A program made the position numbers and the translations under genes. Below the pieces are notes generated by a model. It was given only the letters and a program-made list of their open reading frames with translations. It was not told where the DNA came from and did not search any database. DNA of 64,000 nucleotides, from assembly GCA_021200315.1 (NCBI GenBank), contig JAJQGU010000015.1, positions 1-64,000 of the forward strand, read 5' to 3'. Below, piece by piece: positions 19,752 to 30,498 of this stretch (the stretch's first letter is position 1; the number at the start of each line of letters is the position of its first letter). The stretch comes from Akkermansiaceae bacterium (GTDB taxonomy: Bacteria > Verrucomicrobiota > Verrucomicrobiia > Verrucomicrobiales > Akkermansiaceae).

Positions 19752-22376
19752 CTACAGCGCCACAATCTTCTGCAGCTCCTCCACACCAAGAGAAAGGAGC
19801 GTCTTCTCCAAGCCGTGCCGGAGCAATGTTTCGGCCAAATGGCTTTTCTCGGTCAGCAAACGGTGAATATTTTCCTCAATCGTTCCCCTGCAAATGAATG
19901 GATGTATCCACACAGTGCGTTTCTGACCAATGCGATGGGCACGATCACTGGCCTGGTTTTCAACGGCAGGATTCCACCAACGGTCAAAATGCACCACATG
20001 AACAGCCTGAGTGAGGGTAAGCCCCGTGCCCGCCGCCCGCAGAGAAAGAATGAAGAAAGGAGGCCCCCCCGGCGCCTGAAAGCGCTCCACCAATCTTCCC
20101 CGCTCGGCAACAGGCGTACCCCCGTGCAGAACGAGACCCTCCTCTCCATATGCTGCACGCATCACATCATACAGAGGGGCGATCATGGCACGGTACTGAG
20201 TAAAAACGAGCGTCTTTTCTCCGTTTTGTACAATCTGCCCAGCCAGCCGTGCCAGACGCGTCATTTTGCCGGACGACTCAATGTCATAACAGCCGGTACC
20301 GAGATATTGTGCGGGGTGATTACATATCTGTTTAAGGCGCGAAAGAATGGGCAGGACGAGCATGAGACGCGTTTTCGCGTCCTTTTCCTGAATGACGGCG
20401 CGGAAGTTTTCCACCTCAATCCGGTAAAGGCGCATCTGCTCAATGGTAAGCCGACAAAAACACGGCATCTCGACCTTCGGCGGCAGCTCGGGCAAGAGTC
20501 CCGGATCCGTTTTCAGACGTCTCAACATGAATGGGTGGATGAGACGGCGCAGAGGGGCAAAATTATTCCCCGATTTTTTTAAGAATTCCGAGAATTCGGC
20601 GGGAGAGCCCAACAAGCCGGGAGTAAGGAAATCGAAGAGACTCCAGAGTTCCCGTACGGAATTCTCAACCGGGGTGCCTGTAAGCGCAACGCGGCGGCGG
20701 GCGGGAATGGCTTTGATGGCGCGGCTGCGGCGTGCTCCGGCGTTTTTCACGCTCTGCGCCTCGTCCAAAATGAGAGCGGCCCATTCCCCTGCGCTCAAGA
20801 GAGACCTGCGGGAGGCCACACCATAAGTGGTGAGCACAACGCCCGGCCGGTCAACGAACCGTTTCTCTTCCGAACCGCCGGAACGGAGAGAAGAATGCAG
20901 AACGTCAACGTGCAGATGCGGGGCGAACCGGCAGAATTCCTCCCGCCAGTTGTCAAGCAGGGATGCAGGGACAATCACGAGAGCTCCGGGGTACGCGAGC
21001 TCTTTCGAGAGGTACAAGTGGTTCAGCCATGCGATGACTTGCAGCGTCTTACCCAATCCCATATCGTCCGCCAGACAAGCTCCGAAGCCGGCCTCGGTCA
21101 CTCCGATCAGAAAACGCACGCCCTCTTTCTGATAAGCGCGCAGCGCGGCGTCCAGCAGCGCGGTGAACTTCGGCTCGGGCACGAAAGGCGGCCAACTTTT
21201 CAACAAACGGCGAATACCTTCCCCCGCCTTGGGCACAACGTCCTCATCCGCCGCAGGAAGACCGGCAGAGGCGCTTCCCGCCCCGCCGCCCAGCAGATAG
21301 CGCAGCCCGGCCAGCAACGGGACACCTTTTTTATTCATAGCAAGCGCATTGCGCCACTCTCCAAGCAAATGTCGGAGACGTTCCCGATCGACATGCACCC
21401 ATTCGCCCTGAAAGCGTACGAGACCATCGTCACATTCGAGCAGCTGTTGAATCTCCTCGTCTGTAAGAGCGTGCGTTCCGAGCATGAGAGCCGGGGAGAA
21501 TCGGAGAACAGACCGGACATTCAACGCGGGCCGTTTGAAATCACCCTCCATTTCGGCCGTGAGTTCGAGCCGGACGCTCGGCGGTCTCGTCTTCCACAGA
21601 TTAACCATGCGAACCTCCATACCCGCTTCCTCCAACAAAGGAACGGCCTGAAGAAAAAGCCACGCTTCATCCGGCCTCCAAGCCTGGGGAGCAAAAATTC
21701 TCCCGCTGTCGATCAGCCCCCTCAGAAAGGGGGAGAGCCGCGCCGCCTGCCGCAGAGGACTCAACAGAGAAAGCAGACCATTCCGATCATGCGCATAAAG
21801 ACGAAGCGCGGCTCCGAGAGGAAGATGCTTCGGCCTGTCGTCCCCGGCAATCTGATGCACAAAAGTAGCCAGGAAGGCAAAGGGACGTTCACCCGAGGCG
21901 TCGAGCCCATTCTCGGCAAGGTGCAGACACAGACGCCCGACATGTCGCCACCCCCCGCCCAGCCGCGCGAGCCAATCTTCGGGCGAAATCCCCGCATGCA
22001 GCGCCTCGGCGAGAAGAGCATCCACCACCTCCCGCATCCACAGGCGCAGCGTCGCGGCATTCACAGCAGAGCCGTGCAGAGGCGGCATGGCCTCCAGCCA
22101 ACGGACAGCTTCCACGGAATCGGGCAGATAATCCCCTTCGCCCGCCGAGCCGCTCGTGCGCATGGCCCGCAGCCACGCGGCCAGTGTATCGCGCACCTTC
22201 TCCCTCAGAAAGTGAAGGCAGCGCGGCGCATTGAGAGGAAGCCCACATTTCAATACGTCGAGCAGGCCGAAGCCCGTTCCTCGAGCTAAGGCCGCCGACA
22301 AGCGGGGAGCAGCCGACGGCGGCATCAGTTCGAGCCGATTATCTTCACGCACACAAAGGGAAAACCCGGGCTGCAT
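19752..22376 (-). CDS. SNF2-family DEAD/DEAH-box helicase
   Basis: GFGACLADDMGLGKTLQVIAWL, LDEAQSVKN, ALTGTPVENSVRELWSLFDFL, VHFDRWWNPAVENQASDRAHRIGQ. Confidence 0.95.
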   Translation of the reverse strand: MQPGFSLCVREDNRLELMPPSAAPRLSAALARGTGFGLLDVLKCGLPLNAPRCLHFLREKVRDTLAAWLRAMRTSGSAGEGDYLPDSVEAVRWLEAMPPLHGSAVNAATLRLWMREVVDALLAEALHAGISPEDWLARLGGGWRHVGRLCLHLAENGLDASGERPFAFLATFVHQIAGDDRPKHLPLGAALRLYAHDRNGLLSLLSPLRQAARLSPFLRGLIDSGRIFAPQAWRPDEAWLFLQAVPLLEEAGMEVRMVNLWKTRPPSVRLELTAEMEGDFKRPALNVRSVLRFSPALMLGTHALTDEEIQQLLECDDGLVRFQGEWVHVDRERLRHLLGEWRNALAMNKKGVPLLAGLRYLLGGGAGSASAGLPAADEDVVPKAGEGIRRLLKSWPPFVPEPKFTALLDAALRAYQKEGVRFLIGVTEAGFGACLADDMGLGKTLQVIAWLNHLYLSKELAYPGALVIVPASLLDNWREEFCRFAPHLHVDVLHSSLRSGGSEEKRFVDRPGVVLTTYGVASRRSLLSAGEWAALILDEAQSVKNAGARRSRAIKAIPARRRVALTGTPVENSVRELWSLFDFLTPGLLGSPAEFSEFLKKSGNNFAPLRRLIHPFMLRRLKTDPGLLPELPPKVEMPCFCRLTIEQMRLYRIEVENFRAVIQEKDAKTRLMLVLPILSRLKQICNHPAQYLGTGCYDIESSGKMTRLARLAGQIVQNGEKTLVFTQYRAMIAPLYDVMRAAYGEEGLVLHGGTPVAERGRLVERFQAPGGPPFFILSLRAAGTGLTLTQAVHVVHFDRWWNPAVENQASDRAHRIGQKRTVWIHPFICRGTIEENIHRLLTEKSHLAETLLRHGLEKTLLSLGVEELQKIVAL

Positions 22377-22569
22377 CTCTTCATGAATGCGGCTATGCTA
22401 TCCCCCTCAACGCTCCCGGTCAAGATGAATCTTCAGCGGGAGCGTCCCCTTTCCCGGGAGCGATACAGGCAGGAGATTCCGCAACCTCCGCGCCGACTGA
22501 GGGGACAATAGGCTTGTGTTCACCCCAGCTTTGGGCTACCTTGAAAGGGGACATCTGGAAAGCAGCAGT

Positions 22570-23595
22570 ATGACAACCATTCTCGTCACCGGCGGCGCCG
22601 GATTCATCGGCTCGAACTTCATCCCGTACTTTGCCGGGCTTCATCCGGAATATCACATCGTCAACCTCGACAAGCTCACCTACGCGGGCAGTCTTGAAAA
22701 CCTGTCAGACTGCAGCGGGCGGAGGAACCATGAATTCGTGCAGGGCGACATCTGCGACGCCGTTCTAGTGAACCAACTCATGGCGGAACACGATGTCCGC
22801 GGCGTCGTCCACTTCGCCGCCGAGTCCCATGTGGACAATTCCATTGCGAATCCACGCAATTTTGTGGAGACAAACACATTGGGAACATTCACCCTGCTTG
22901 ACGCGGCCCGACGGCATTGGATGCTGGGTCCGCACCAAATCCGCCCCGGCTACGAAAGTGCACGTTTTCATCATGTCTCCACCGACGAAGTATTCGGCAC
23001 GCTGGGTGAAACCGGCCAGTTCCGGGAGACAACCCCATATGCCCCCAACTCTCCCTATTCGGCCAGCAAAGCGGGAGCGGATTTCCTCGCCAGAGCCTTC
23101 TTCCGCACTTACGGAATGAACGTCACCATCTCAAATTGTTCCAACAACTACGGTCCGAAACAACACCGGGAAAAGCTCATTCCCACCATAATCCGCAAAG
23201 CTCTGGCGGGCGAGCCCATCCCCATTTACGGAGACGGGCTCAATATACGCGACTGGATCCATGTGCTCGATCACACCCGTGCGATCGACGTCATTTTTCA
23301 CCGCGGACGGGCGGGAGAAAGCTACGCCATCGGCGGACGGACGGAAAAAACCAATCTGGCAATGCTCACCTGCGTCTGTGGAACCCTCGACCGCCTGCAT
23401 CCCCGATCGGACGGAAGGAAATACGCCGAACAGCTCTCCTTCGTGAATGACCGCCCCGGACACGACCGCCGCAACTCCATCGACATCTCGAAAATTCACA
23501 CTGAACTCGGCTGGAATCCCACGGAACCTTTTGACACAGGCATTGAACAGACAGTCCGCTGGTATCTCGCCCACCTCTCCCGTCTCCTGCCATGA
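22570..23595 (+). CDS. rfbB: dTDP-glucose 4,6-dehydratase
   Basis: ILVTGGAGFIGSNF, HFAAESHVDNSI, HVSTDEVFGTL, YSASKAGADFL, NNYGPKQHREKLIP. Confidence 0.95.
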   Translation: MTTILVTGGAGFIGSNFIPYFAGLHPEYHIVNLDKLTYAGSLENLSDCSGRRNHEFVQGDICDAVLVNQLMAEHDVRGVVHFAAESHVDNSIANPRNFVETNTLGTFTLLDAARRHWMLGPHQIRPGYESARFHHVSTDEVFGTLGETGQFRETTPYAPNSPYSASKAGADFLARAFFRTYGMNVTISNCSNNYGPKQHREKLIPTIIRKALAGEPIPIYGDGLNIRDWIHVLDHTRAIDVIFHRGRAGESYAIGGRTEKTNLAMLTCVCGTLDRLHPRSDGRKYAEQLSFVNDRPGHDRRNSIDISKIHTELGWNPTEPFDTGIEQTVRWYLAHLSRLLP

Positions 23596-24398
23596 AAGGA
23601 ATCGTCCTCGCCGGCGGAAACGGCACGCGTCTCTACCCCCTCACCCGCCTTCTCAGCAAACAAATGCTGCCCGTTTATGATAAGCCGATGATTCATTATC
23701 CCATCTCGACGCTCATGCAGGCGGGCATACGCGAAATTCTGCTCATCTCCACCCCTCACCACATCGGCAGCTTCAAAACCCTGCTGGGCGACGGCTCCTC
23801 CTTCGGCGTCCATCTCGAATACGCCGTACAGCCAAAACCCGAGGGACTGGCGCAGGCGCTCATCATCGGTGAAGACTTCATCTGCGGAGAACACTCGGCT
23901 CTCATTCTGGGCGACAATCTTTTTTACGGACAAGAACTTCCTGCCAAGCTCCAGCGGGCGGCAGCCCTGAAGTCGGGAGCCGTGATATTCGGCGTGCCCG
24001 TATCTGATCCTCAGCGTTACGGCATCATAGAAATCGATCCCGCCGGGCACGTGCGCACCATCGAGGAAAAGCCCGCCGCCCCCCGAAGCCGGATTGCCGT
24101 TCCGGGGCTGTATTTCTATGACGGACAGGCGGCTGAAATCGCCAAACAAGTGCGGCCTTCCGCACGGGGCGAATTAGAAATCACCAGCGTAAACAGAGCC
24201 TATCTCGAACGCGGGCTTCTGCATGCGGAAATGCTCGACAAGGACTGCGCCTGCTTCGATATGGGCACATTCGACTCACTTCTCGCCGCCGGACAGTTTG
24301 TTCGCGAACGGCAGATTGAGACGGGCATCCGCGTGGGCGACCCAGCGGAGACAGCCATCCAAAATGGATGGCTGGAAGAGAATGCGGAAGGAACATAG
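23592..24398 (+). CDS. rfbA: Glucose-1-phosphate thymidylyltransferase
   Basis: MKGIVLAGGNGTRLYPLTRLLSKQMLPVYDKPMIHYPISTLM; overlaps the rfbB stop. Confidence 0.95.
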   Translation: MKGIVLAGGNGTRLYPLTRLLSKQMLPVYDKPMIHYPISTLMQAGIREILLISTPHHIGSFKTLLGDGSSFGVHLEYAVQPKPEGLAQALIIGEDFICGEHSALILGDNLFYGQELPAKLQRAAALKSGAVIFGVPVSDPQRYGIIEIDPAGHVRTIEEKPAAPRSRIAVPGLYFYDGQAAEIAKQVRPSARGELEITSVNRAYLERGLLHAEMLDKDCACFDMGTFDSLLAAGQFVRERQIETGIRVGDPAETAIQNGWLEENAEGT

Positions 24399-24514
24399 CC
24401 CCCCCCCCGAGAGCCACCCGCACCCGTCGGCACGAAGACACCTCCACTCCCCGAGCATCATGACGGACGCCTCAGAACATCTCCGCTCCCGGCCGGCACG
24501 CGCCCATGCCAGGC

Positions 24515-25240
24515 TCATTCTTTCGCCTTGCCAAGAAAACGCAGGAGATAAAGGAAAAGATTGATGAAATCAAGATAAAGCACAAGAGCCCCGTAGATGG
24601 CGGCCTTGTCGGTGTCCAAGCCTTCGAGTACGGCGATATTCTTCAGCTTCTGCGTATCGTAAGCGGTGAGCGCACTGAAAAGGAGCACGCCGGCACCCGA
24701 AATGATGAGATCCATTGTGGAACTTCCCACGAGAATATTGACGACCGAGGCAATGATTACCCCAAAAAGCACCATCAGAAGCATGCGCCCCCCAACACTC
24801 AAGTCCTTCTTCGTGGTGAGCCCGATGATGGACATCGCCCCGAAAGTGCAGGCCGTAGTGACGAAAGCGAGCGTGAGCGATTCAGCGGTGAAAGCGAGCA
24901 CGACAGGTCCCAGCGTCAACCCGCTGAGCACGGCATAAAAGAGAAAGCCAAAACGCGCCATACTGACGCTGAGGTACTTCAACAAAGCCGTCAAGCCGAG
25001 CACGACCAGCAGTTCGGCGCCGGCGAGAATCAGAAAATTAGTGGAGCTCGACTTCAACCACGACATGAATTCCCTCGAGTCGACGGCCCAATAGCAACTC
25101 AGCGCCGAAGACAACAGCCCCAACCCCATCCAAAGATAGACCTTGTTGAGGAAGGAATTGACGAGAGCCGCCGTCTGGTAGTGCTCCGTAATCCTCTTCT
25201 GTTCAGGCAGAACATAATTTCGTTGGGAATAATCATTCAT
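24515..25240 (-). CDS. Bax inhibitor-1/YccA family membrane protein
   Basis: Seven-TM protein: VYLWMGLGLLSSALSCYWAV, SALTAYDTQKLKNI, GALVLYLDFINLFLYLLRFLG. Confidence 0.9.
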   Translation of the reverse strand: MNDYSQRNYVLPEQKRITEHYQTAALVNSFLNKVYLWMGLGLLSSALSCYWAVDSREFMSWLKSSSTNFLILAGAELLVVLGLTALLKYLSVSMARFGFLFYAVLSGLTLGPVVLAFTAESLTLAFVTTACTFGAMSIIGLTTKKDLSVGGRMLLMVLFGVIIASVVNILVGSSTMDLIISGAGVLLFSALTAYDTQKLKNIAVLEGLDTDKAAIYGALVLYLDFINLFLYLLRFLGKAKE

Positions 25241-25548
25241 ACCGCAGAGAATCATAAAGGATTCGCACAGATTTTCAAGTAAATTCGTCCTGAAAAAGGT
25301 GACTTTTCCGGCATTTTGACACCACAGAGAGCAGAGCGCCCGACGGAGCGCCGCGCACGGAGACAAATCCAAAACACGAATCACATCAAGCGGGTTATCC
25401 ACTGCCGCAGACGCATGCGGGGCGGATTTTCTCCGCTGTGCGCATACCGGAAACGGCAATTTTCCATGACAAATGTATAGCCAAACGAAAAAAAATATAA
25501 TAAAATCGCGCTTAGATCTCTCCCCCGAAAGAATCGGCCGCTTGACTC

Positions 25549-27780
25549 ATGGACAGTATATATTGGATTATCCTGCTCGCCCTGTTGTTTCTTTCGGTCT
25601 TCGATCTGATCAACGGCGTATCCAACGACGCCGTCAATTTCCTGACTTCCGCCATCGGGTCCAAGGCAGCTCCCGTGCGCGTGATCATGACGGTGGCGGC
25701 GGCGGGGGTTCTCATCGGAGCGGTGTTTTCCGGGGGAATGATGGAAGTGGCACGGAACGGAATCTTCAACCCCGGGATGTTCACCTTTCATGAAGTGATG
25801 CTTCTTTTCCTTGCAGTGATGCTGGGCGAAGTGATCCTTCTGGACACATTCAACACATTCGGCCTGCCGACATCCACCACTGTATCCCTCGTCTTCGGCA
25901 TCCTCGGGTCGGCCACGGCCATGGCGTTCTACAAGGATCCGTCCCACATGATCAACTACCTGAACACCGACCAGGCCATGGGCATCGTCTCCGGCATTCT
26001 GATCTCGGTAGTGATCGCCTTCACGACAGGCGCGGCGGCAATGTGGATCTCCCGTCTGATCTTCTCCTTTCACTATCAAAAGACATTTCATTGGTGCGGC
26101 TTTGCATGGTGCGGCTTTGCGATGACGGCCATCGCTTATTTCGCCGTCTACAAGGGAATCAAAGGCTCCGCACTGGAACACACGCTCGGGCTGACGGATC
26201 TCATGGCGTGGGCGGAACAGCACACATTCATCGCACTGCTGCTCGGATACCTGGCCTTCAGCGCACTGATGGCTGCCCTCCAGTACTTGTTGATGGCAAA
26301 CATTCTCAGGCTCACCGTACTGGCCGGCACCTTCGCGCTGGCTCTCTCTTTTGCCGGGAACGACCTCGTCAACTTCATCGGAGTATTCATGGGGGCGCAT
26401 GACGCCTTCTTCGTGGCGGAATCACTGGGAGGGGACGTATCGGCGCACCTCATGGAGGAACTGGGCAAAGACGCAGCCCCCATCCCGCCCAATCGTCTGT
26501 ATCTTCTGACGGCAGGGCTGATCATGATCGGCGCGCTCTGCTTCTCCCGCAAGGCAAAAACCGTCATCGCCACGGGAGTTGAACTCTCCCGCCAAGGGGA
26601 CGGAGGCATCGAGCGTTTCGGCTCCATTCCTCCCGCCCGAGTGATTGTGCGGGGCGCCATCGCTCTGGGGAACGCGGTCAAAAGCTTCATTCCTCCCCGC
26701 ATGCGGGTGCGCATGAACCACCGCTGGGATCCCGTCCCCCTCCCGGTGAACCCTCAGGAGAGACCTTCCTTTGACGTCATCCGCGCCAGCGTCAACCTGA
26801 CAGTGGCCGCCCTGCTGATCTCCACGGCGACATCCCTGCAGCTGCCGCTCTCGACGACCTACGTCACCTTCATGGTGGCTATGGGCTCCTCTCTGGCGGA
26901 CAAAGCATGGGGGAGGGAAAGCGCGGTCTATCGAGTGACGGGTGTGCTCACTGTGATTTCGGGATGGTTCATGACGGGACTGGCCGCATTCGCCATGGCC
27001 GCGCTCATGGCCACGGCTCTGCACTACGGACAGCAGTGGGCCATCTTCCCCCTCATCGCCCTGGACGCCTTCATCCTCGTGCGATCGGCCGTCTACCACA
27101 GGCGGCGCGAGGCAAAAATCGCCGAGCACATACACACCCAAGAAATCACGGAAGACAACATCGTCGCGGCGTGCTCCACGCTCGTGTCCGAAAGCGTACA
27201 GGAACTGCGCGACATCTTCGTGAGCACACAACCCGCCCTCCAGACCTCCGACCGCAAGGCACTCAAAGAGCTCCATGAACGGGCGGAGAGCCTCTCCATC
27301 CGCAACAACGAAGCCCACAAATACGACGTACTGCCCCTCCTCTACAAAATGCAGCACCAGTCTCTGGACTCCGGCTACCACTATGTGCAGGCTCTCGACC
27401 ACCTGAACGAAGCATCGGGCAGCCTCAAACTGTTCGCAGAATCCATCTTCGCCTATGTAGACAACAACCACACCCCCTTCACCGTGGAGCAGAACGACGA
27501 CCTCCGCGAAGTATACGCCCGCATGGCGGAATACATGGAAGGCATCGTCTCCATGCTGACGACGGGGAATTTCTCTTCCTACGCCGAGACAATCTCTTGT
27601 CAAGACGAACTGACGGCGCAGATCGCCAAAGCGACCAAGCGGCAGATCAAAAGAGCCCAGCGCAACCAATCGCGCACGCGTTCTTCAATCCTCTACCTCG
27701 GAATGCTGAACGAAATGCGCTTCATGACCATTCAGCTTCGCGCCCTCGTCAGCGACCAAAGAGACTTTCTGACCATGTAA
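25549..27780 (+). CDS. PiT-family inorganic phosphate transporter with C-terminal PhoU-like helical domain
   Basis: FDLINGVSNDAVNFLTSAIGSKAAP, GNDLVNFIGVFMGAHDAF, LQLPLSTTYVTFMVAMGSSLADKAWGRESAVYRVTGVLTVI; ~200-aa helical extension. Confidence 0.9.
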   Translation: MDSIYWIILLALLFLSVFDLINGVSNDAVNFLTSAIGSKAAPVRVIMTVAAAGVLIGAVFSGGMMEVARNGIFNPGMFTFHEVMLLFLAVMLGEVILLDTFNTFGLPTSTTVSLVFGILGSATAMAFYKDPSHMINYLNTDQAMGIVSGILISVVIAFTTGAAAMWISRLIFSFHYQKTFHWCGFAWCGFAMTAIAYFAVYKGIKGSALEHTLGLTDLMAWAEQHTFIALLLGYLAFSALMAALQYLLMANILRLTVLAGTFALALSFAGNDLVNFIGVFMGAHDAFFVAESLGGDVSAHLMEELGKDAAPIPPNRLYLLTAGLIMIGALCFSRKAKTVIATGVELSRQGDGGIERFGSIPPARVIVRGAIALGNAVKSFIPPRMRVRMNHRWDPVPLPVNPQERPSFDVIRASVNLTVAALLISTATSLQLPLSTTYVTFMVAMGSSLADKAWGRESAVYRVTGVLTVISGWFMTGLAAFAMAALMATALHYGQQWAIFPLIALDAFILVRSAVYHRRREAKIAEHIHTQEITEDNIVAACSTLVSESVQELRDIFVSTQPALQTSDRKALKELHERAESLSIRNNEAHKYDVLPLLYKMQHQSLDSGYHYVQALDHLNEASGSLKLFAESIFAYVDNNHTPFTVEQNDDLREVYARMAEYMEGIVSMLTTGNFSSYAETISCQDELTAQIAKATKRQIKRAQRNQSRTRSSILYLGMLNEMRFMTIQLRALVSDQRDFLTM

Positions 27781-27885
27781 GAGGCGATCGCACGGACGAT
27801 TCCGGCGCGGCTTGCTCCATCAGAGGCGAACTTTCCCCGTCCATGCAGAAGGAGATTCCGCGCCTCTCCGGCCGGCGGCGGCTCT

Positions 27886-28839
27886 TCACGAGCGGGACGA
27901 AGCATCGCCCGCGGGAGTCTTCCCTTCCCGCCGGGCGCCTTCCTCCGGCTTCCGTTTCTCCTTCTCCTCCAGCTCAAGCGCCCTCTCCGCCCAGGCGTCC
28001 GCCTGAGAGGCGTCGGCCTCAACTCCTTCTCCCAGACGATAGCATTTCGACAATTGACGAACCGCAGGCAGATAATCCCGCCCCGCCGAGAGGCGCAGCC
28101 AGGCGAGACCCTGTTTTTCATCCCTGGGCACTCCGGAACCGGTCAGGCACATGAGGCCATAGACATACTGCCCCTGGACGCTGCCTCCCTCGGCCGCGCA
28201 AAGATACCACTTGGCCGCCTCTTTCATATCCGGCCCCAGCGAAGCGGCGCCCCGGGCGTACAGCTTACCCAATGCCAAGGCGGCATCCGTTTGAGCGCGT
28301 TCCGCGGCGCTCCTGAGTCGGGCAATCCCCTGCTCCAGATCCCTCCCGCCTTCCATGTAGAAGAGGCCGAGACGATATTCCGCCTCGGCGACACCCTTCT
28401 GCGCGGCCAGACTCCACTCCTTGACAGCCCTGTCCACATCCCGTTCCACGCCATCCCCCTGCGCATATATCTCACCCAGGAAGAAGCGCGCTTCAGCCGA
28501 GCCCTGTTCGGCCGCCCGCTCAAACCACATCCGCGCCTTCGCCGCGTCGCGCTCCACATGCTTACCGCCATAGTAATAAAGCCCGGCAAGAGTCATCTGC
28601 GCTTCGCGGAAACCGCTTCGGGCCGCCTTCTGCGTCCACTCCAAAGCCTGCTCGAAATCCTCCTTCGTGCCGGACGCCGCTTTTCCGGCCCACTCCTTCG
28701 CCTTTTCATACTGAGCCTCGCCGGCCTGCCGCGCAGCCTCCGGCGTATCCTGTCCGTCCGAAGAGCGCTCCTTCTCCCGATCGCAGGAAACGAGCAAAAT
28801 GGAACAGCACAGCAAAATTGTCAGGGTAGATGCGTTCAT
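27886..28839 (-). CDS. Sel1-repeat lipoprotein
   Basis: Lipobox LVSC; tandem Sel1/TPR-like repeats (AKARMWFERAAEQGSAEARFFLGEIYAQGDGVERD...). Confidence 0.85.
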   Translation of the reverse strand: MNASTLTILLCCSILLVSCDREKERSSDGQDTPEAARQAGEAQYEKAKEWAGKAASGTKEDFEQALEWTQKAARSGFREAQMTLAGLYYYGGKHVERDAAKARMWFERAAEQGSAEARFFLGEIYAQGDGVERDVDRAVKEWSLAAQKGVAEAEYRLGLFYMEGGRDLEQGIARLRSAAERAQTDAALALGKLYARGAASLGPDMKEAAKWYLCAAEGGSVQGQYVYGLMCLTGSGVPRDEKQGLAWLRLSAGRDYLPAVRQLSKCYRLGEGVEADASQADAWAERALELEEKEKRKPEEGARREGKTPAGDASSRS

Positions 28840-28943
28840 ACGGCCATTCTAGGACGGGGCAAAAAAGAGCTCAAGGGGAAATCGGGGCATCCTTCCCAAT
28901 TGTTTGCTTGATCGACCGGGCAGACTCATGTATGATCGGACAT

Positions 28944-29354
28944 ATGAAAAAGTGGCTTTTCGCCGCAGCGGCTCTGCTGCTGGCCTCCTGCTCGTCCACC
29001 AAGAAAATTCAAGTGGTGTCCAACCCTCCGGGAGCAACCGTCCGCATTGACGGCGTCAAGGCGGGAGTCACGCCGACAACCGTCGAAGTCAACAGCCACG
29101 ACACCACCGAACTCATCTTCGAAAAAAGCGGATATTACACTCAATCCTATTCATTGGTTCCCGAGACAAGCACTCTCGGAACCATCCTCTGGACCGACAC
29201 CGATGAAAAATCCCGCACGATCAAGGAAGACAGAATCGAAGTAACACTTTACAAATATTCCTCTCCCTCTCCGAAAAAAGCCTCCTCCGCTCCCGCGAAA
29301 AACACGCATACCTCCCCGCCCCCCGCTCTGCGAAACATGCCCTCCTTCCTCTAA
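28944..29354 (+). CDS. PEGA-domain lipoprotein
   Basis: MKKWLFAAAALLLASCSSTKKIQVVSNPPGATVRIDGVKAGVTPTTVEV. Confidence 0.8.
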   Translation: MKKWLFAAAALLLASCSSTKKIQVVSNPPGATVRIDGVKAGVTPTTVEVNSHDTTELIFEKSGYYTQSYSLVPETSTLGTILWTDTDEKSRTIKEDRIEVTLYKYSSPSPKKASSAPAKNTHTSPPPALRNMPSFL

Positions 29355-29427
29355 GGCGAACACGTGCAAAACGGCCGCGCCGCGTTCCCGGCAGTGCAGA
29401 CCCAACCCGGGAGCCGCCCATTTTCCG

Positions 29428-29814
29428 TCACCCGATCCGGAACGTGATGCGGGCTTTCGTCATATCGTAGGGAGACATCTCGATCTTCACCCGGTCGCCC
29501 ACGACGAGGCGGATGAAACGCTTGCGCATCTTTCCCGAGATATGGGCCAGCAACTCGCGGCCGTTGGCCAGCCTGACCCGAAACATCGTGCCCGCCAGCA
29601 CAGCAGAGACCACGCCCTCAAGCTCAATCTGCCGTTCGCCGTCCTGCTCCCCATCCTCCTCGGCCGTGCGCACGGACGGCTCATCATCCCGGGAAGGGCG
29701 CCGAACCGGGCGCCTTGCCCCGCCGCGATAACTTCCATTGGAGCGACTGCCGCCGCGGTTTGAACCTGCATTGCGGCCCGGACGATTTCCTGAGGGAGAG
29801 GTAGGAGAGCTCAT
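29428..29814 (-). CDS. infA: Translation initiation factor IF-1 with Arg/Gly-rich N-terminal extension
   Basis: C-terminal IF-1: [65 protein letters not shown]-terminus [36 protein letters not shown]. Confidence 0.9.
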   Translation of the reverse strand: MSSPTSPSGNRPGRNAGSNRGGSRSNGSYRGGARRPVRRPSRDDEPSVRTAEEDGEQDGERQIELEGVVSAVLAGTMFRVRLANGRELLAHISGKMRKRFIRLVVGDRVKIEMSPYDMTKARITFRIG

Positions 29815-30051
29815 ATAAATAAACAGGCATTCCGCCGTCAAGTAAAACGTAAAATCCAGCGGAAGCGGAATCAGTTTACCCGCGCCGTGCGGCTTTGACA
29901 AGCGATTTTTCCGAGAAGCAGCCTCTTTTTCGGGAAAAATCTCTCCAGGCCGTAAAATACAGTTGACAAACCCGCCGGCACGAGGTAGAAAAGTCCCCCG
30001 CGAATTAGCGGTTCGACGGCGTGAGCCGTGACCGGAACAGAAACAGAAAAC

Positions 30052-30483
30052 ATGAAAACCTTCTCTGCCAAAGCTCAGGAAATCGAGCGCAAGTGGTACA
30101 TCATCGACGCCGCCGACAAAGTGCTCGGACAAGTCGCAGTGGAAGCAGCCAATCTGCTTCGTGGTAAGAACAAAACGATCTTCACACCTCACGTGGACTG
30201 CGGCGATTACGTCATCGTAATCAACGCCGGCAAGGTGGTGTTGACCGGCAACAAAGAGCGGGCCAAAATCTACACGCGCTACTCGGGCTACGTGGGCGGC
30301 CAGAAAGTGGAAACCCCCGCAAAAATCCGCCGCCGCCGCCCCGCCTTCCTCGTGGAACACGCCACGCTGGGCATGGTGCCCCACACGCGCCAAGGGCGCG
30401 CACAGGCATCCCGGCTCAAAGTGTACGCGGGCGAGGAGCACCCGCACGCCGCCCAGCAGCCCACGGTCATCAACATCGACTAA
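30052..30483 (+). CDS. rplM: 50S ribosomal protein L13
   Basis: [55 protein letters not shown]. Confidence 0.97.
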   Translation: MKTFSAKAQEIERKWYIIDAADKVLGQVAVEAANLLRGKNKTIFTPHVDCGDYVIVINAGKVVLTGNKERAKIYTRYSGYVGGQKVETPAKIRRRRPAFLVEHATLGMVPHTRQGRAQASRLKVYAGEEHPHAAQQPTVINID

Positions 30484-30498
30484 CATATTCCCACCATC

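Noticed and set aside
24399-24408. C10 homopolymer right after the rfbA stop
   Set aside because: Lies outside the coding frame and no alternate frame extension looks protein-like; probably not phase-variable.
24506-25282. 258-aa plus ORF
   Set aside because: Antisense to the Bax inhibitor-1 family gene.
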